A stretch of 18,490 bases of DNA, from assembly GCA_946497375.1 (NCBI GenBank), contig CAMMKE010000018.1, positions 1-18,490 of the forward strand, read 5' to 3'. The stretch's first letter is position 1; each line of letters opens with the position of its first letter. Shown in pieces: positions 1-7,354 of the stretch. Below the pieces are notes generated by a model. That model had not been told where the DNA came from. It searched no databases and was given only the letters and a program-made list of their open reading frames with translations. The stretch comes from an uncultured Mycoplasmatota bacterium (GTDB taxonomy: Bacteria > Bacillota_I > Bacilli_A > RF39 > UBA660). Position numbers and translations under genes: made by a program.

Positions 1-16
1 GCTATAATTATATAGC
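1..16. promoter_or_regulatory. Short palindrome with a TATAAT core upstream of pyk
   Basis: Positions 1-6 and 11-16 are inverted copies (GCTATA/TATAGC) around ATTA, and TATAAT occurs at 3-8. It lies 25 bases before the pyk start. It could be a -10 element or the end of an upstream hairpin, but the window edge cuts off any -35 region. A strong Shine-Dalgarno site (AGAAGGAG, 23-30) follows. Confidence 0.3.
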
Positions 17-41
17 TTGATTAGAAGGAGTGAAGTAAATA

Positions 42-1451
42 ATGAAAAAGACAAAGATTGTTTGTAGTATAGGTCCTGCTAGTAATGAACCTGATGTAAT
101 GGAAAAAATGGTTATAGCAGGAATGAATGTAGCAAGAATTAACTTTTCTCATGCTACTATAGAAGAAAGGGAGAAAGCTTGTGCATCAGTTCGTGAAGTA
201 AGAAAAAGAACTGGTATGAATGTTGCAATTCTTTGGGATACTAAAGGTCCTGAGTTTAGATGTGGAATTATGGAAAATGATTCTATTGAACTTGTTCCAG
301 GTGAAACTGTTGATATAGTTAAAGAGACTGTTACAGGTACTAAAGAAAGATTTTCTGTTAATCATCCTAGTGCTATTGATTCTCTTAATGTTGGTGATAT
401 TATCTTATTAGAGAATGCTAAGATGAAACTTGAAGTTATCGCTAAGTATGAAGATAGAGTTACATGTAAGATTATTGATGGTGGTGTATTAGGAAACCGT
501 AAGAGTATGAGTGTTCCTGGTATTAAACTAGATATTCCTTACGTAAGTGATGCAGATCGTGAAGATATTATCTATGCTTGTGAACATGGTGGAGAATTTC
601 TTGCTATTTCCTTTGTATCTACTAAAGAAGATGTATTAGAAGTTAAAGAAATCTTAAAAGAACATGGTAGAGAAGACTTACAAATTATTTGTAAGATTGA
701 AAGTGCTTTAGGAATTGAAAACTTAGAAGATATCTTAAGTGTTAGTGATGGTGTTATGGTAGCACGTGGTGACCTTGGTACTGAAGTACCTAGTGAAATG
801 GTTCCAATCTATCAAAAACAAATGATTAATACTTGTAGAAGACTTGGAAAAATATCTATTGTTGCTACTGAAATGCTTGAGACAATGATGGATAATATTC
901 GTCCAAAAAGAGCAGAAACTAGTGATATTGCTAATGCAGTATTAGATGGTACAGATGCTGTTATGTTAAGTGGTGAAACTACTGTAGGAAAACATCCAAT
1001 AGAAACAGTTGCTGCTATGGCTAGTATTTGTGAAACTACTGAAAAATATGCTAGTTTTGATTATGCTTTTGACATTGAAAGCTTAGATAATATTACTAAA
1101 TCTATTGCATCTAATGTTGTACTTAGTACAGATGCACTTGGTGCTAAATTAATCTGTGCTGCTACTATTAGTGGTAGAACTGCAAGAGTAATTAGTAACT
1201 TAAAACCAGATGCTCCAATACTTGCTTTATGTACTGATGAGAAAACTGGTAGAAGATTAGCATTAAACTGGGGTGTTTATGCAGGAACATTACCTTATTT
1301 AGATTCTACTGATGAAGTTTTACTACAAAGTGTTGAGAGAGCTAAAGAGTTTATGGAACTTAATGAAGGAGATTTAATTGTAATTACTGGAGGTTTCCCT
1401 AATACAGAAACTAAGAGAATTACTAACTTAATGAAGATTGAAGAAATATAA
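42..1451 (+). CDS. pyk: Pyruvate kinase
   Basis: This cytosolic enzyme transfers phosphate from phosphoenolpyruvate to ADP in the last step of glycolysis. The 469 residues match the short form of the family, without the extra C-terminal domain of Bacillus enzymes. Visible landmarks are KTKIVCSIGPAS at the N-terminus, ARINFSH (32-38), DTKGPE, the Mg-binding CKIES (Lys218, Glu220), ARGDLG (Asp244), Thr276, and the LDGTDAVMLSGET block near 301-313. The B domain lies roughly at 70-165. The ATG at 42 follows AGAAGGAG with an 11-base gap. Two usually conserved stretches differ: ATQML reads ATEML and PTRAE reads PKRAE (288-292). Catalytic residues are otherwise intact, so the enzyme is probably active. 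The gene ends in a terminator shared with gmk. Confidence 0.97.
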   Translation: MKKTKIVCSIGPASNEPDVMEKMVIAGMNVARINFSHATIEEREKACASVREVRKRTGMNVAILWDTKGPEFRCGIMENDSIELVPGETVDIVKETVTGTKERFSVNHPSAIDSLNVGDIILLENAKMKLEVIAKYEDRVTCKIIDGGVLGNRKSMSVPGIKLDIPYVSDADREDIIYACEHGGEFLAISFVSTKEDVLEVKEILKEHGREDLQIICKIESALGIENLEDILSVSDGVMVARGDLGTEVPSEMVPIYQKQMINTCRRLGKISIVATEMLETMMDNIRPKRAETSDIANAVLDGTDAVMLSGETTVGKHPIETVAAMASICETTEKYASFDYAFDIESLDNITKSIASNVVLSTDALGAKLICAATISGRTARVISNLKPDAPILALCTDEKTGRRLALNWGVYAGTLPYLDSTDEVLLQSVERAKEFMELNEGDLIVITGGFPNTETKRITNLMKIEEI

Positions 1452-1483
1452 AAATAAGCGAGGATTTATTCCTTGCTTATTTT
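1451..1483. terminator. Bidirectional terminator between pyk and gmk
   Basis: Arms 1451-1464 and 1470-1483 form a 14-bp stem with one G-U pair and a 5-base loop (TTTAT). The stem is flanked by A and T runs, so it can end transcription from both sides. The last base of the pyk stop codon and the entire gmk stop codon (1477-1479) lie inside the stem. Confidence 0.9.
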
Positions 1484-2166
1484 ATTTCTATACTGGAATT
1501 ATCAAAGTCTTTAACATCATCAAGTAATGCTTCATGGATTTTTTCTTCTTTACTGTCTAGATAAACTTCTTCAATTCTATCAACTCTAAGACGTTCTGCT
1601 TCTAATATAGCATCAACCTTTTTAACAGCTTTATCTAAATCATCATTAACAACTACATAGTTATATTTAGGTATTTCATTTATCTCTTCATAGGCTCTTT
1701 TAAACCTTTTTTCTATTTTATCTAAACTATCAGTATTTCTATTTATAAGGCGCCTTTTTAACTCATTCATAGTGGGGGGCATTATAAAGATAAAGACAGT
1801 CTCATCTAACTTTTCTTTGATCTTTAAAGCTCCTTGAATCTCTATTTCGAGAATTACATCTTCACCCTTATCTAAATGTTCTTTAATATATTTCTTAGGA
1901 GTACCATAATAATTACCAGAGTATTCTGCATATTCTAAGAATTCATCATTATTAATATCTTCTTCAAACTCTTCTTTAGATAAGAAATAATAGTTAATAC
2001 CATCTTTTTCTTCACCTCTTGGTTCTCTACTAGTACAAGAGATAGATACCCAAGTATTCTTTCTTATCTTTAATAATTCATTAATAATACTATTCTTACC
2101 ACAACCAGAAGGCCCTGAAATAACTATTAAAAGTCCTTGTTTCTTTGTTTTTACCATATTATCCAT
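1477..2166 (-). CDS. gmk: Guanylate kinase
   Basis: This enzyme phosphorylates GMP (and dGMP) to GDP with ATP, an essential step in guanine nucleotide supply. The P-loop GPSGCGKNS sits near residues 18-26. The GMP-binding segment follows (SREPRGEEKDGINYYF), then the EIEIQGA block, the lid region RRLINRNTDS, and the C-terminal YNYVVVND. At 229 residues it is slightly longer than the usual ~205, with short tails at both ends. The ATG at 2166 is supported by GGGAGG eight bases upstream (2175-2180). An internal Met at codon 4 lacks that spacing. It starts four bases past the tmcAL stop, so the two genes form one operon. Confidence 0.96.
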   Translation of the reverse strand: MDNMVKTKKQGLLIVISGPSGCGKNSIINELLKIRKNTWVSISCTSREPRGEEKDGINYYFLSKEEFEEDINNDEFLEYAEYSGNYYGTPKKYIKEHLDKGEDVILEIEIQGALKIKEKLDETVFIFIMPPTMNELKRRLINRNTDSLDKIEKRFKRAYEEINEIPKYNYVVVNDDLDKAVKKVDAILEAERLRVDRIEEVYLDSKEEKIHEALLDDVKDFDNSSIEIK

Positions 2167-2169
2167 ATC

Positions 2170-3336
2170 TTATTCCTCCCTTATAGGTTTCATCTTATAT
2201 TCAGCTTCTATTAAGCTTTTAGACTTCTCTTTATCAAATGCTAAAGAATATATCTTTGTGATTTTGTATTCATATTCTAACATCTTATCTTTTTCTCTTG
2301 TAAATTTACTAATAATAGGTATATCTACAGCTTTCTTTATCTTATTTAAATAATCTCTTCCTTTATTAGAGAATCCTAATAATCTAATATACTTAACTTC
2401 CTTAAACTCTTTAGCCATATCTTTAGTATAATCACATAATATATAAATTAAAGTCCTAGAAAGTCTAGAGTAGGTTAGATTTTTACTTTTAACTTTATTA
2501 ATAAGTTCATCAAAACTATAACTATTAAGTATTTCTTTTTTTAGTTTGGTAGCAATACCACTATCTACTAGATTATAGATAGTTAAATCATTGCAACTTA
2601 TTATTTTATACTTTAAGAGATTAAAATAATCATCTAACTTAGGTATTTTCTTATCTTTTAAATAACTATAAGTAATAGAAGGTACACTGTCTTTAATATC
2701 TTTATTATTTAGTAAAGCTTCTCTTATACTTGTTGCACTGTTTATACTCATATTATCTAATTCTTTACTATGATAATCATTGGTTCTTTTAATAGTATGA
2801 GGTGTTATTTTATAATTATTAGAGAAAATCGCTTTTACATAACTAATGCCTAAAATATCATTAGGTAATTTAAAACAATCTCCTGTTATATCTTCTAAGG
2901 CTTTAGATAAAGAAGTAGGGTAGTTATAACCCATTCTTAAATAAACTTGTACTAGGTTATCAAAATCAGGGTTAGAAAGTTCAGTCTCTACTAATTTTTT
3001 AATACCTTCTATATCATCAGATTCACTACCAAAGACTAAATCAGTAACTCCTAGATGATTTAATATAGAAATTGATCCTTTTGCAAAGATATCTGCAGAA
3101 GCACAAGAGAAAGGGAAGGGAAGTTCTACTACTAAATCTATACCGTTTTTTATAGCGATAGCAGTTTTCTCCCATTTATCTAAAATAGATACATCTCCTC
3201 TTTCTGTAAAATTACCACCTAGAACTAAGATAATAGGACTATTAGGAAACATTTCTTTAACCTTTTCTATATGATATAAATGTCCATTATGAAAAGGATT
3301 ATATTCAGCGATAATACCAACTATATGTTTAGACAA
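2170..3336 (-). CDS. tmcAL: tRNA(Met) cytidine acetate ligase TmcAL (YlbM family)
   Basis: TmcAL uses ATP and acetate to place N4-acetylcytidine at the wobble base of elongator tRNA-Met. The N-terminus carries the nucleotidyltransferase fold: GIIAEYNPFHNGH with the HxGH motif (16-19), then GGNFTERGD, where the nucleotide is bound. The central part has VELPFPFSCASADIFA and the C-terminal half is helical. The length of 388 residues fits the family. The start is placed at the TTG at 3336 because AAAGGGG (3345-3351) lies eight bases ahead of it. A GTG at 3345 is also in frame but sits inside the Shine-Dalgarno site and is unlikely. It is followed directly by gmk and has its own promoter at 3368-3396. 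Confidence 0.93.
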   Translation of the reverse strand: MSKHIVGIIAEYNPFHNGHLYHIEKVKEMFPNSPIILVLGGNFTERGDVSILDKWEKTAIAIKNGIDLVVELPFPFSCASADIFAKGSISILNHLGVTDLVFGSESDDIEGIKKLVETELSNPDFDNLVQVYLRMGYNYPTSLSKALEDITGDCFKLPNDILGISYVKAIFSNNYKITPHTIKRTNDYHSKELDNMSINSATSIREALLNNKDIKDSVPSITYSYLKDKKIPKLDDYFNLLKYKIISCNDLTIYNLVDSGIATKLKKEILNSYSFDELINKVKSKNLTYSRLSRTLIYILCDYTKDMAKEFKEVKYIRLLGFSNKGRDYLNKIKKAVDIPIISKFTREKDKMLEYEYKITKIYSLAFDKEKSKSLIEAEYKMKPIREE

Positions 3337-3360
3337 GACTAACACCCCTTTCTTAATTTG

Positions 3361-3396
3361 TTTACTAATTATAACACTGTTTTAGTAGTAAATCAA
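3361..3396 (-). promoter_or_regulatory. tmcAL-gmk promoter with a flanking dyad
   Basis: Read on the minus strand, TTGATT (3391-3396) and TATAAT (3368-3373) are separated by 17 bases, close to a sigma-A promoter. An inverted repeat, TTTACTA (3361-3367) and TAGTAAA (3386-3392), brackets the -10 and reaches the -35. It could be an operator or a weak hairpin ending the upstream gene. Its role is unknown. Confidence 0.65.
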
Positions 3397-3398
3397 TA

Positions 3399-4172
3399 TC
3401 ACTCTAAATAGCTAGTATCTAAGTAAGCTTTGGTATATATTTTTTCTTTAGGATAAGATACTGGAGGTATGCCAGGAGTTATATTATTCATTACGGCATA
3501 TATTTGATTTAAATTTTTATTATAAGCTTCTATGACACGATAGGCATCGTAGCCGTATTTATTAATGTCTTTTTTACTTCTATCTATTATTCTTTTCATT
3601 CCTTGTTCAATCAATTCTAAATATTTATCACTCATAATACTTCGTTTATATTTATCTACTAAATCTATATTAACTTTGATACCTGTTTTCTCTAGATTAT
3701 ATACTTCGGCAACTAAACTTAAAGCTTCTTTAAAAGATATATTTTCATAGTCTTTTACGTAATCAAATACATTACCACCATAACCACAACCAAAACAATA
3801 CATTAGATTCACATGATTAGTTACTCCTAATGATGGTGTTTTTTCAGTATGAAATTGACATAAGAACATAAAACTATCATTTGAATATAGTTTTATTTCA
3901 TCATGAGTATTATTGACAAGGACAAACGGCAACAAACTAGAGTTAAGCATAACATAATAAATATATTCTTCATCAAATAAATCTTGTAAGAAATAATTAT
4001 CATTAACAATACGTTTTAATTTTTTATAGTACTGATTGTCCTCATATTCTTCATACTTTAATAAAGTATTTTTAATCTTAAAGTAATCTCTTGTTTTTAA
4101 TCCTTCAGTGCATCCTTTAATAACAAATTCTTCTATAGTTAACTGCAATATTTCATCAATGTTTTTAGTCAT
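3399..4172 (-). CDS. CHC2 zinc-finger protein, primase-like finger without a TOPRIM domain
   Basis: The only recognisable domain is a DnaG-type CHC2 zinc finger at about residues 103-150. Cys105-x2-His108-x17-Cys126-x2-Cys129 lies in a context (FHTEKTPSLGV, YCFGCGYGGNVFDYV) that matches the DNA-recognition finger of bacterial primase. In DnaG this finger is N-terminal and a catalytic TOPRIM core follows. Here it is central in a 257-residue protein, preceded by ~100 helical residues and followed by ~100 unassigned residues. No TOPRIM motif is present, so it cannot be a primase alone. It probably binds DNA, but its role is unknown. The ATG at 4172 has GAGGTG five bases upstream. It is transcribed alone, divergent from xerD. 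Confidence 0.8.
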   Translation of the reverse strand: MTKNIDEILQLTIEEFVIKGCTEGLKTRDYFKIKNTLLKYEEYEDNQYYKKLKRIVNDNYFLQDLFDEEYIYYVMLNSSLLPFVLVNNTHDEIKLYSNDSFMFLCQFHTEKTPSLGVTNHVNLMYCFGCGYGGNVFDYVKDYENISFKEALSLVAEVYNLEKTGIKVNIDLVDKYKRSIMSDKYLELIEQGMKRIIDRSKKDINKYGYDAYRVIEAYNKNLNQIYAVMNNITPGIPPVSYPKEKIYTKAYLDTSYLE

Positions 4173-4199
4173 TATATCACCTCAAAACTATTGAATATT

Positions 4200-4227
4200 A
4201 TTATACACACTTTTACAAAATTTTCAA
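4200..4227 (-). promoter_or_regulatory. Promoter of the CHC2 zinc-finger gene
   Basis: On the minus strand TTGAAA (4222-4227) and TATAAT (4200-4205) are 16 bases apart. The -35 region lies inside the xerD promoter spacer, so the two divergent promoters overlap. Confidence 0.75.
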
Positions 4228-4240
4228 ATAGTTATATAAT
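4212..4240 (+). promoter_or_regulatory. Promoter of xerD-deoB
   Basis: TTTACA (4212-4217) and TATAAT (4235-4240) are 17 bases apart, a near-consensus sigma-A promoter. The predicted transcript start near 4247 leaves only about 12 bases before the xerD ATG, just enough for the GAGG Shine-Dalgarno site (4247-4250). Confidence 0.8.
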
Positions 4241-4258
4241 AATTATGAGGATGATGTT

Positions 4259-5158
4259 ATGAAACTTATAACTGCATATGAAAATTTTCTAAATTACTGT
4301 GAGTTTGAAAAAGGACTTTCTAATAATAGTATTAAAAGTTATGGCTATGAGATGAAAGACTATATCAGTTTTTTAGAAAAAGAGAAGATAGATAATACAA
4401 AAAATATAACTAAAGATATAATTACTAAATATCTAAAATACTGTTATGAACGTAATGAAGATAGTAAAACTGTTGCACATAAACTTACTACTATTAAGAA
4501 CTTTCATAACTATTTAGAAAAAGAAGAGAATGAAACTAACAATCCTAGTGAATTTATTGATAGACCTAAAACTACTAAAACACTTCCTCATAGTTTAACT
4601 ATTGAAGAAGTAGATAAACTCTTAGATATAGAATTAAATACCCCATTTGACTATAGGAATAAAGCTATGTTAGAATTGATGTATGGTTCAGGGCTAAGAG
4701 TATCTGAACTTGTTAGCCTAACGGTTTATGATATTGACTTTAATAACGATATTGTTAGAGTTAAAGGTAAAGGTAGTAAAGAGAGAATTGTTCCTATTAA
4801 TGATGTAGAAAAGTATTATTTAAATGAATATTTAGATAAAAGACATCTACTATTAAAAAAGAAACAGTCTGATGCTTTATTTTTAAACTCTAGAGGAACT
4901 GGTATATCTAGACAAGGATTCTTTAAGAATTTAAAAGAGATTTTAAAAGAAAAAGGTCTTAATCCTGATATATCTCCTCATAGTCTAAGACATTCTTTTG
5001 CAACACATTTATTAAATGGGGGAGCAGACCTTAGAAGTATTCAAATGCTTTTAGGACACTCTGATATTGCTACTACCCGTATATATACACATATTACTAA
5101 TGAGAAAGTTAGGAATGATTACTTAGATAATCATCCTCGTGCTAAAAAGGAGAATTAA
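4259..5158 (+). CDS. xerD: Tyrosine recombinase XerD
   Basis: XerD, paired with XerC, resolves chromosome dimers at the dif site near replication termination. The N-terminal SAM-like core-binding domain spans about 1-95 and the catalytic domain about 107-290. All active-site residues are present: Arg147 (GSGLRVSEL), Lys171 (KGKGSKER), His241 and Arg244 (HSLRHSFATHLL), His267 (LLGHSDI) and the nucleophile Tyr276 (TRIYTH). The 299 residues match the family length. The gene lies two bases ahead of deoB, an order also seen in Bacillus, which supports the housekeeping protein over a mobile-element integrase. An XerC assignment cannot be fully excluded from sequence alone. Confidence 0.92.
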   Translation: MKLITAYENFLNYCEFEKGLSNNSIKSYGYEMKDYISFLEKEKIDNTKNITKDIITKYLKYCYERNEDSKTVAHKLTTIKNFHNYLEKEENETNNPSEFIDRPKTTKTLPHSLTIEEVDKLLDIELNTPFDYRNKAMLELMYGSGLRVSELVSLTVYDIDFNNDIVRVKGKGSKERIVPINDVEKYYLNEYLDKRHLLLKKKQSDALFLNSRGTGISRQGFFKNLKEILKEKGLNPDISPHSLRHSFATHLLNGGADLRSIQMLLGHSDIATTRIYTHITNEKVRNDYLDNHPRAKKEN

Positions 5159-5160
5159 TT

Positions 5161-6330
5161 ATGAGATTTAAAAGAATATTTTTAATGGTTTTAGATTCCT
5201 TAGGAGTAGGGGAAGCTAGTGATGCAGCAAGTTATGGAGATAGTGGTGCGAATACATTAGGACATATTAAAGAAAATTATGATTTATTTGTCCCTAACCT
5301 TGCTAAAATAGGTTTTCTTAATACTTTAAATATGGATGAAAATACTGATGTAGATGCTTACTATACTATTGCAAGACCTAATAATGCGGGAAAAGATACT
5401 TTAGCGGGTCATTATGAAATGATGGGAATTACTTCTAATATCCCATTTAAAACTTTTAATGAAAATGGGTTCCCTATTGAGTTAATAGATGAAATTGAAA
5501 CAGTTACTGGAAGAAGAGTTATAGGTAATAAATGTAGTAACGATAACAGTATCATTAATGAACTAGGAGAAAGACAAGTAGATTATGGTTCATTAATAGT
5601 TTATACATCGGCAGATTCAGATTTACAAATCGCTGCTCATGAAGATGTTATTAGTCCTGAAACTTTATATAGTTACTGTGAAAAGGTACGTGAATTAACT
5701 CTAAAAGATGACTTTTTAGTAGGTAGAGTAATTGCTAGACCTTTTACAGGTAGTAATGGTAAATATAAATTAAATAATGCTGGTAGAAAAGATTATCCAG
5801 TTGCTCCTCCATCTAAGACTATTTTAGATGATTTGAATACTAATAATTATAATGTCATAGCAATAGGTAAGATGAATGATATTTTTAGTAAAACAAGTAT
5901 AAACAAGACTTTGAAAGCTAACTCTAATATGGATGCTATTAATAAATTAACTAATATCATGGATAAAAAATTTACTGGATTATGTATGGTTAATTTATGT
6001 GATTTTGATAGTTTATATGGTCATTTAAGAGATGTAGAAGGATATGCTAAAGCGATAGAGGAGTTAGACGTAGAAATACCTATGATTTTAAATAAATTAG
6101 AGGTAGATGACTTATTAATCATAACGGCAGATCATGGCAATGATCCGACTTTTAAAGGAAATGATCATACTAGAGAAAATGTTCCTTTAATTATTTATAG
6201 CAGAAGTTTTAAAAATCCTAAGAGATTAAAAATACAAGATACAATGGCAGTTATTGGTGCAACAATAGCAGATAATTTTGAAATAACACCTCCTGAAATA
6301 GGAACTAGTATATTAGACGAACTAGAGTAG
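5161..6330 (+). CDS. deoB: Phosphopentomutase
   Basis: This enzyme interconverts (deoxy)ribose 1-phosphate and 5-phosphate, linking nucleoside breakdown to central metabolism. It belongs to the alkaline phosphatase superfamily. The metal and phosphate ligands of the family can be located: Asp12 (VLDS), the phosphorylated Thr80 (GKDTLAGH), Asp283 and His288 (DFDSLYGH), Asp324 and His325 (TADHGND), and His336 (DHTRE). Length (389) is normal. One conserved stretch is altered: the usual NKPASGTEI loop reads NKCSNDNSI at 123-131. The ATG follows AAGGAG and sits two bases after xerD, so the pair is co-transcribed. Confidence 0.95.
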   Translation: MRFKRIFLMVLDSLGVGEASDAASYGDSGANTLGHIKENYDLFVPNLAKIGFLNTLNMDENTDVDAYYTIARPNNAGKDTLAGHYEMMGITSNIPFKTFNENGFPIELIDEIETVTGRRVIGNKCSNDNSIINELGERQVDYGSLIVYTSADSDLQIAAHEDVISPETLYSYCEKVRELTLKDDFLVGRVIARPFTGSNGKYKLNNAGRKDYPVAPPSKTILDDLNTNNYNVIAIGKMNDIFSKTSINKTLKANSNMDAINKLTNIMDKKFTGLCMVNLCDFDSLYGHLRDVEGYAKAIEELDVEIPMILNKLEVDDLLIITADHGNDPTFKGNDHTRENVPLIIYSRSFKNPKRLKIQDTMAVIGATIADNFEITPPEIGTSILDELE

Positions 6331-6358
6331 GGAAGAGTAGTGTTATAATATAGTAAAA

Positions 6359-6387
6359 AGACTAGCAGATATTACTCTACTAGTCTT
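6359..6387. terminator. Terminator between deoB and the DUF1540 gene
   Basis: On the minus strand the arms 6377-6387 and 6359-6369 form an 11-bp stem with one U-G pair, followed by five Ts. The DUF1540 stop codon (6380-6382) is inside the stem. On the plus strand the same hairpin has a C-A mismatch and a weaker T tract, so it ends deoB less strongly. Confidence 0.75.
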
Positions 6388-6553
6388 CTTCTTGCTTTTC
6401 AAAGCTAGCACATACAGTTTGTTCTTGATCACAAACTTCATCTTTTGGACAATCACAGTTGCTACTAACTTGTATTTCATCTAAGTTGCATTCTTTATTA
6501 TTACTATTATATTTGCAACTATCGACATCACATTTAATATTTTGTTTTTTCAT
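6380..6553 (-). CDS. DUF1540 small cysteine-rich protein
   Basis: This is a 57-residue soluble protein with seven cysteines (8, 13, 22, 33, 35, 41, 48). The N-terminal part, IKCDVDSCKYN followed by a Cys at 22 and IQVSS, matches the DUF1540 pattern (C-x4-C-x-YN ... C ... I-x-V). The C-terminal TVCASF resembles the closing part of the same repeat. The function of DUF1540 is unknown. The cysteine spacing suggests metal binding, which is inference. The ATG at 6553 has AAGGAG (6565-6570) 11 bases upstream. It is a single gene ending at the terminator shared with deoB. Confidence 0.8.
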   Translation of the reverse strand: MKKQNIKCDVDSCKYNSNNKECNLDEIQVSSNCDCPKDEVCDQEQTVCASFEKQEED

Positions 6554-6570
6554 CTCTTATCTCTCTCCTT

Positions 6571-7001
6571 CACTATTTATATTTCCCAAAAATAAGTAGT
6601 TTATTCCCCTATTTTTAAAATTCACTTCCCCTACTTTGATTTTTAACTAAAATAGAGTAGTACTTAACATTAAAATATTATTTTTTGTAATACTATAATA
6701 TTTAATATACAATAAGTAGATAATTTAGTAGTGTATTATATTTAATTAGTGTATAGATATCTTAAACAAAATAATATAATCAAATAATTAATAGAGGTTA
6801 AGTTAAATAATAATTTTAATTACATATATTAGAACAATTATCATAAATTAGTAAGATTTAAAAGATTAACAACTATTAGTCTAAATGATTAAAATATTTA
6901 ACTTCCTATAATATATATTATGTTAACTAGTATAAAGCTAAAAAATACTTATATCTCCATATGCTATCTTCCATATCGATAAGTTATAGAAAATAAATAT
7001 A
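6571..7001. other. Very A+T-rich non-coding stretch
   Basis: No open frame with a ribosome-binding site was found on either strand. From about 6661 to 6840 only roughly 12-13% of bases are G or C by count, far below the flanking genes. Two C-rich boxes stand out near the left end (TTCCCCTATTT at 6604, TTCCCCTACTT at 6626). A related box occurs at 7369. An all-A/T inverted repeat (AAATATTAT/ATAATATTT) lies near 6673-6703 but is expected by chance in such DNA. No tRNA or stable RNA was recognised. Confidence 0.6.
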
Positions 7002-7244
7002 TTAATTAAATATAGAAATTAATCCCACTATAGTTAAAAATACAACTAGACATGAAATAATTATTGCAGGTACTATTGTGGCGTCATATAATGTTTTATT
7101 ATTTGATGGTTCTTGATTATCTTCATCAATATATTCAGTTTCAGAATTTTCTTCATTAAAAACATATTTCAATTTTCTATTTATACTAGCTAAATAACCG
7201 ATGACAAAAACTATTAAAACTAATAAAAGTATTGGAAAAAACAT
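7002..7244 (-). CDS. Small two-helix membrane protein (probably the distal part of a split gene)
   Basis: The frame encodes 80 residues: a hydrophobic segment at about 2-20 (ILLLVLIVFVIGYLA), a charged, acidic middle (28-50), and a second hydrophobic segment at about 57-78. No family was recognised. The ATG at 7244 has no Shine-Dalgarno site. A promoter and a good Shine-Dalgarno site instead serve an ATG at 7320 in another frame. That frame joins this one without a stop if one T of the T6 run at 7236-7241 is skipped. The intact product would then be about 105 residues with a short polar N-terminus. This is either a frameshifted gene or a programmed slip. Confidence 0.55.
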   Translation of the reverse strand: MFFPILLLVLIVFVIGYLASINRKLKYVFNEENSETEYIDEDNQEPSNNKTLYDATIVPAIIISCLVVFLTIVGLISIFN

Positions 7245-7320
7245 AAGTTAAAAATAAACTATAATATGAATTATATGTAATTATATTAGAAACAGTTTCT
7301 ACTGTACTATTATCAACCAT
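7186..7320 (-). CDS. Upstream 44-codon frame overlapping the membrane protein gene
   Basis: This frame starts at an ATG (7320) preceded by AGAAAGGTG at a 10-base gap and ends at TAG (7186-7188). Its first ~27 residues (starting MVDNSTVETV and reaching SLFLTYVF) run into the next gene's hydrophobic helix when the frame shifts by one base. The remaining residues look like out-of-frame sequence. I read it as the true 5' part of the 7002-7244 gene, not as a separate peptide. Confidence 0.5.
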   Translation of the reverse strand: MVDNSTVETVSNIITYNSYYSLFLTYVFSNTFISFNSFCHRLFS

Positions 7321-7345
7321 AAAATAAACACCTTTCTACATGAAA

Positions 7346-7354
7346 ATTATACCA
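7346..7354 (-). promoter_or_regulatory. Extended -10 promoter of the split membrane protein gene
   Basis: On the minus strand TGG-TATAAT forms an extended -10 element. No good -35 is visible; its position is occupied by the G-rich box AAGTAGGGGAG (7369-7379 on this strand). The transcript would start near 7339. Confidence 0.55.

Noticed and set aside
3565..3750. Plus-strand open frame of 61 codons
   Set aside because: It lies antisense within the CHC2 zinc-finger gene, lacks a ribosome-binding site and has low-complexity hydrophobic composition.
4259..5158. Mobile-element integrase
   Set aside because: The recombinase lies two bases ahead of deoB as in Bacillus, has normal XerD length, and no attachment repeats or phage genes are present.
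6344..6349. TATAAT just after deoB on the plus strand
   Set aside because: There is no -35 and no plus-strand gene downstream; it precedes a terminator hairpin.
6673..6703. Inverted repeat of A and T only
   Set aside because: Such repeats are expected by chance in DNA of ~13% G+C, and no T tract or gene end goes with it.
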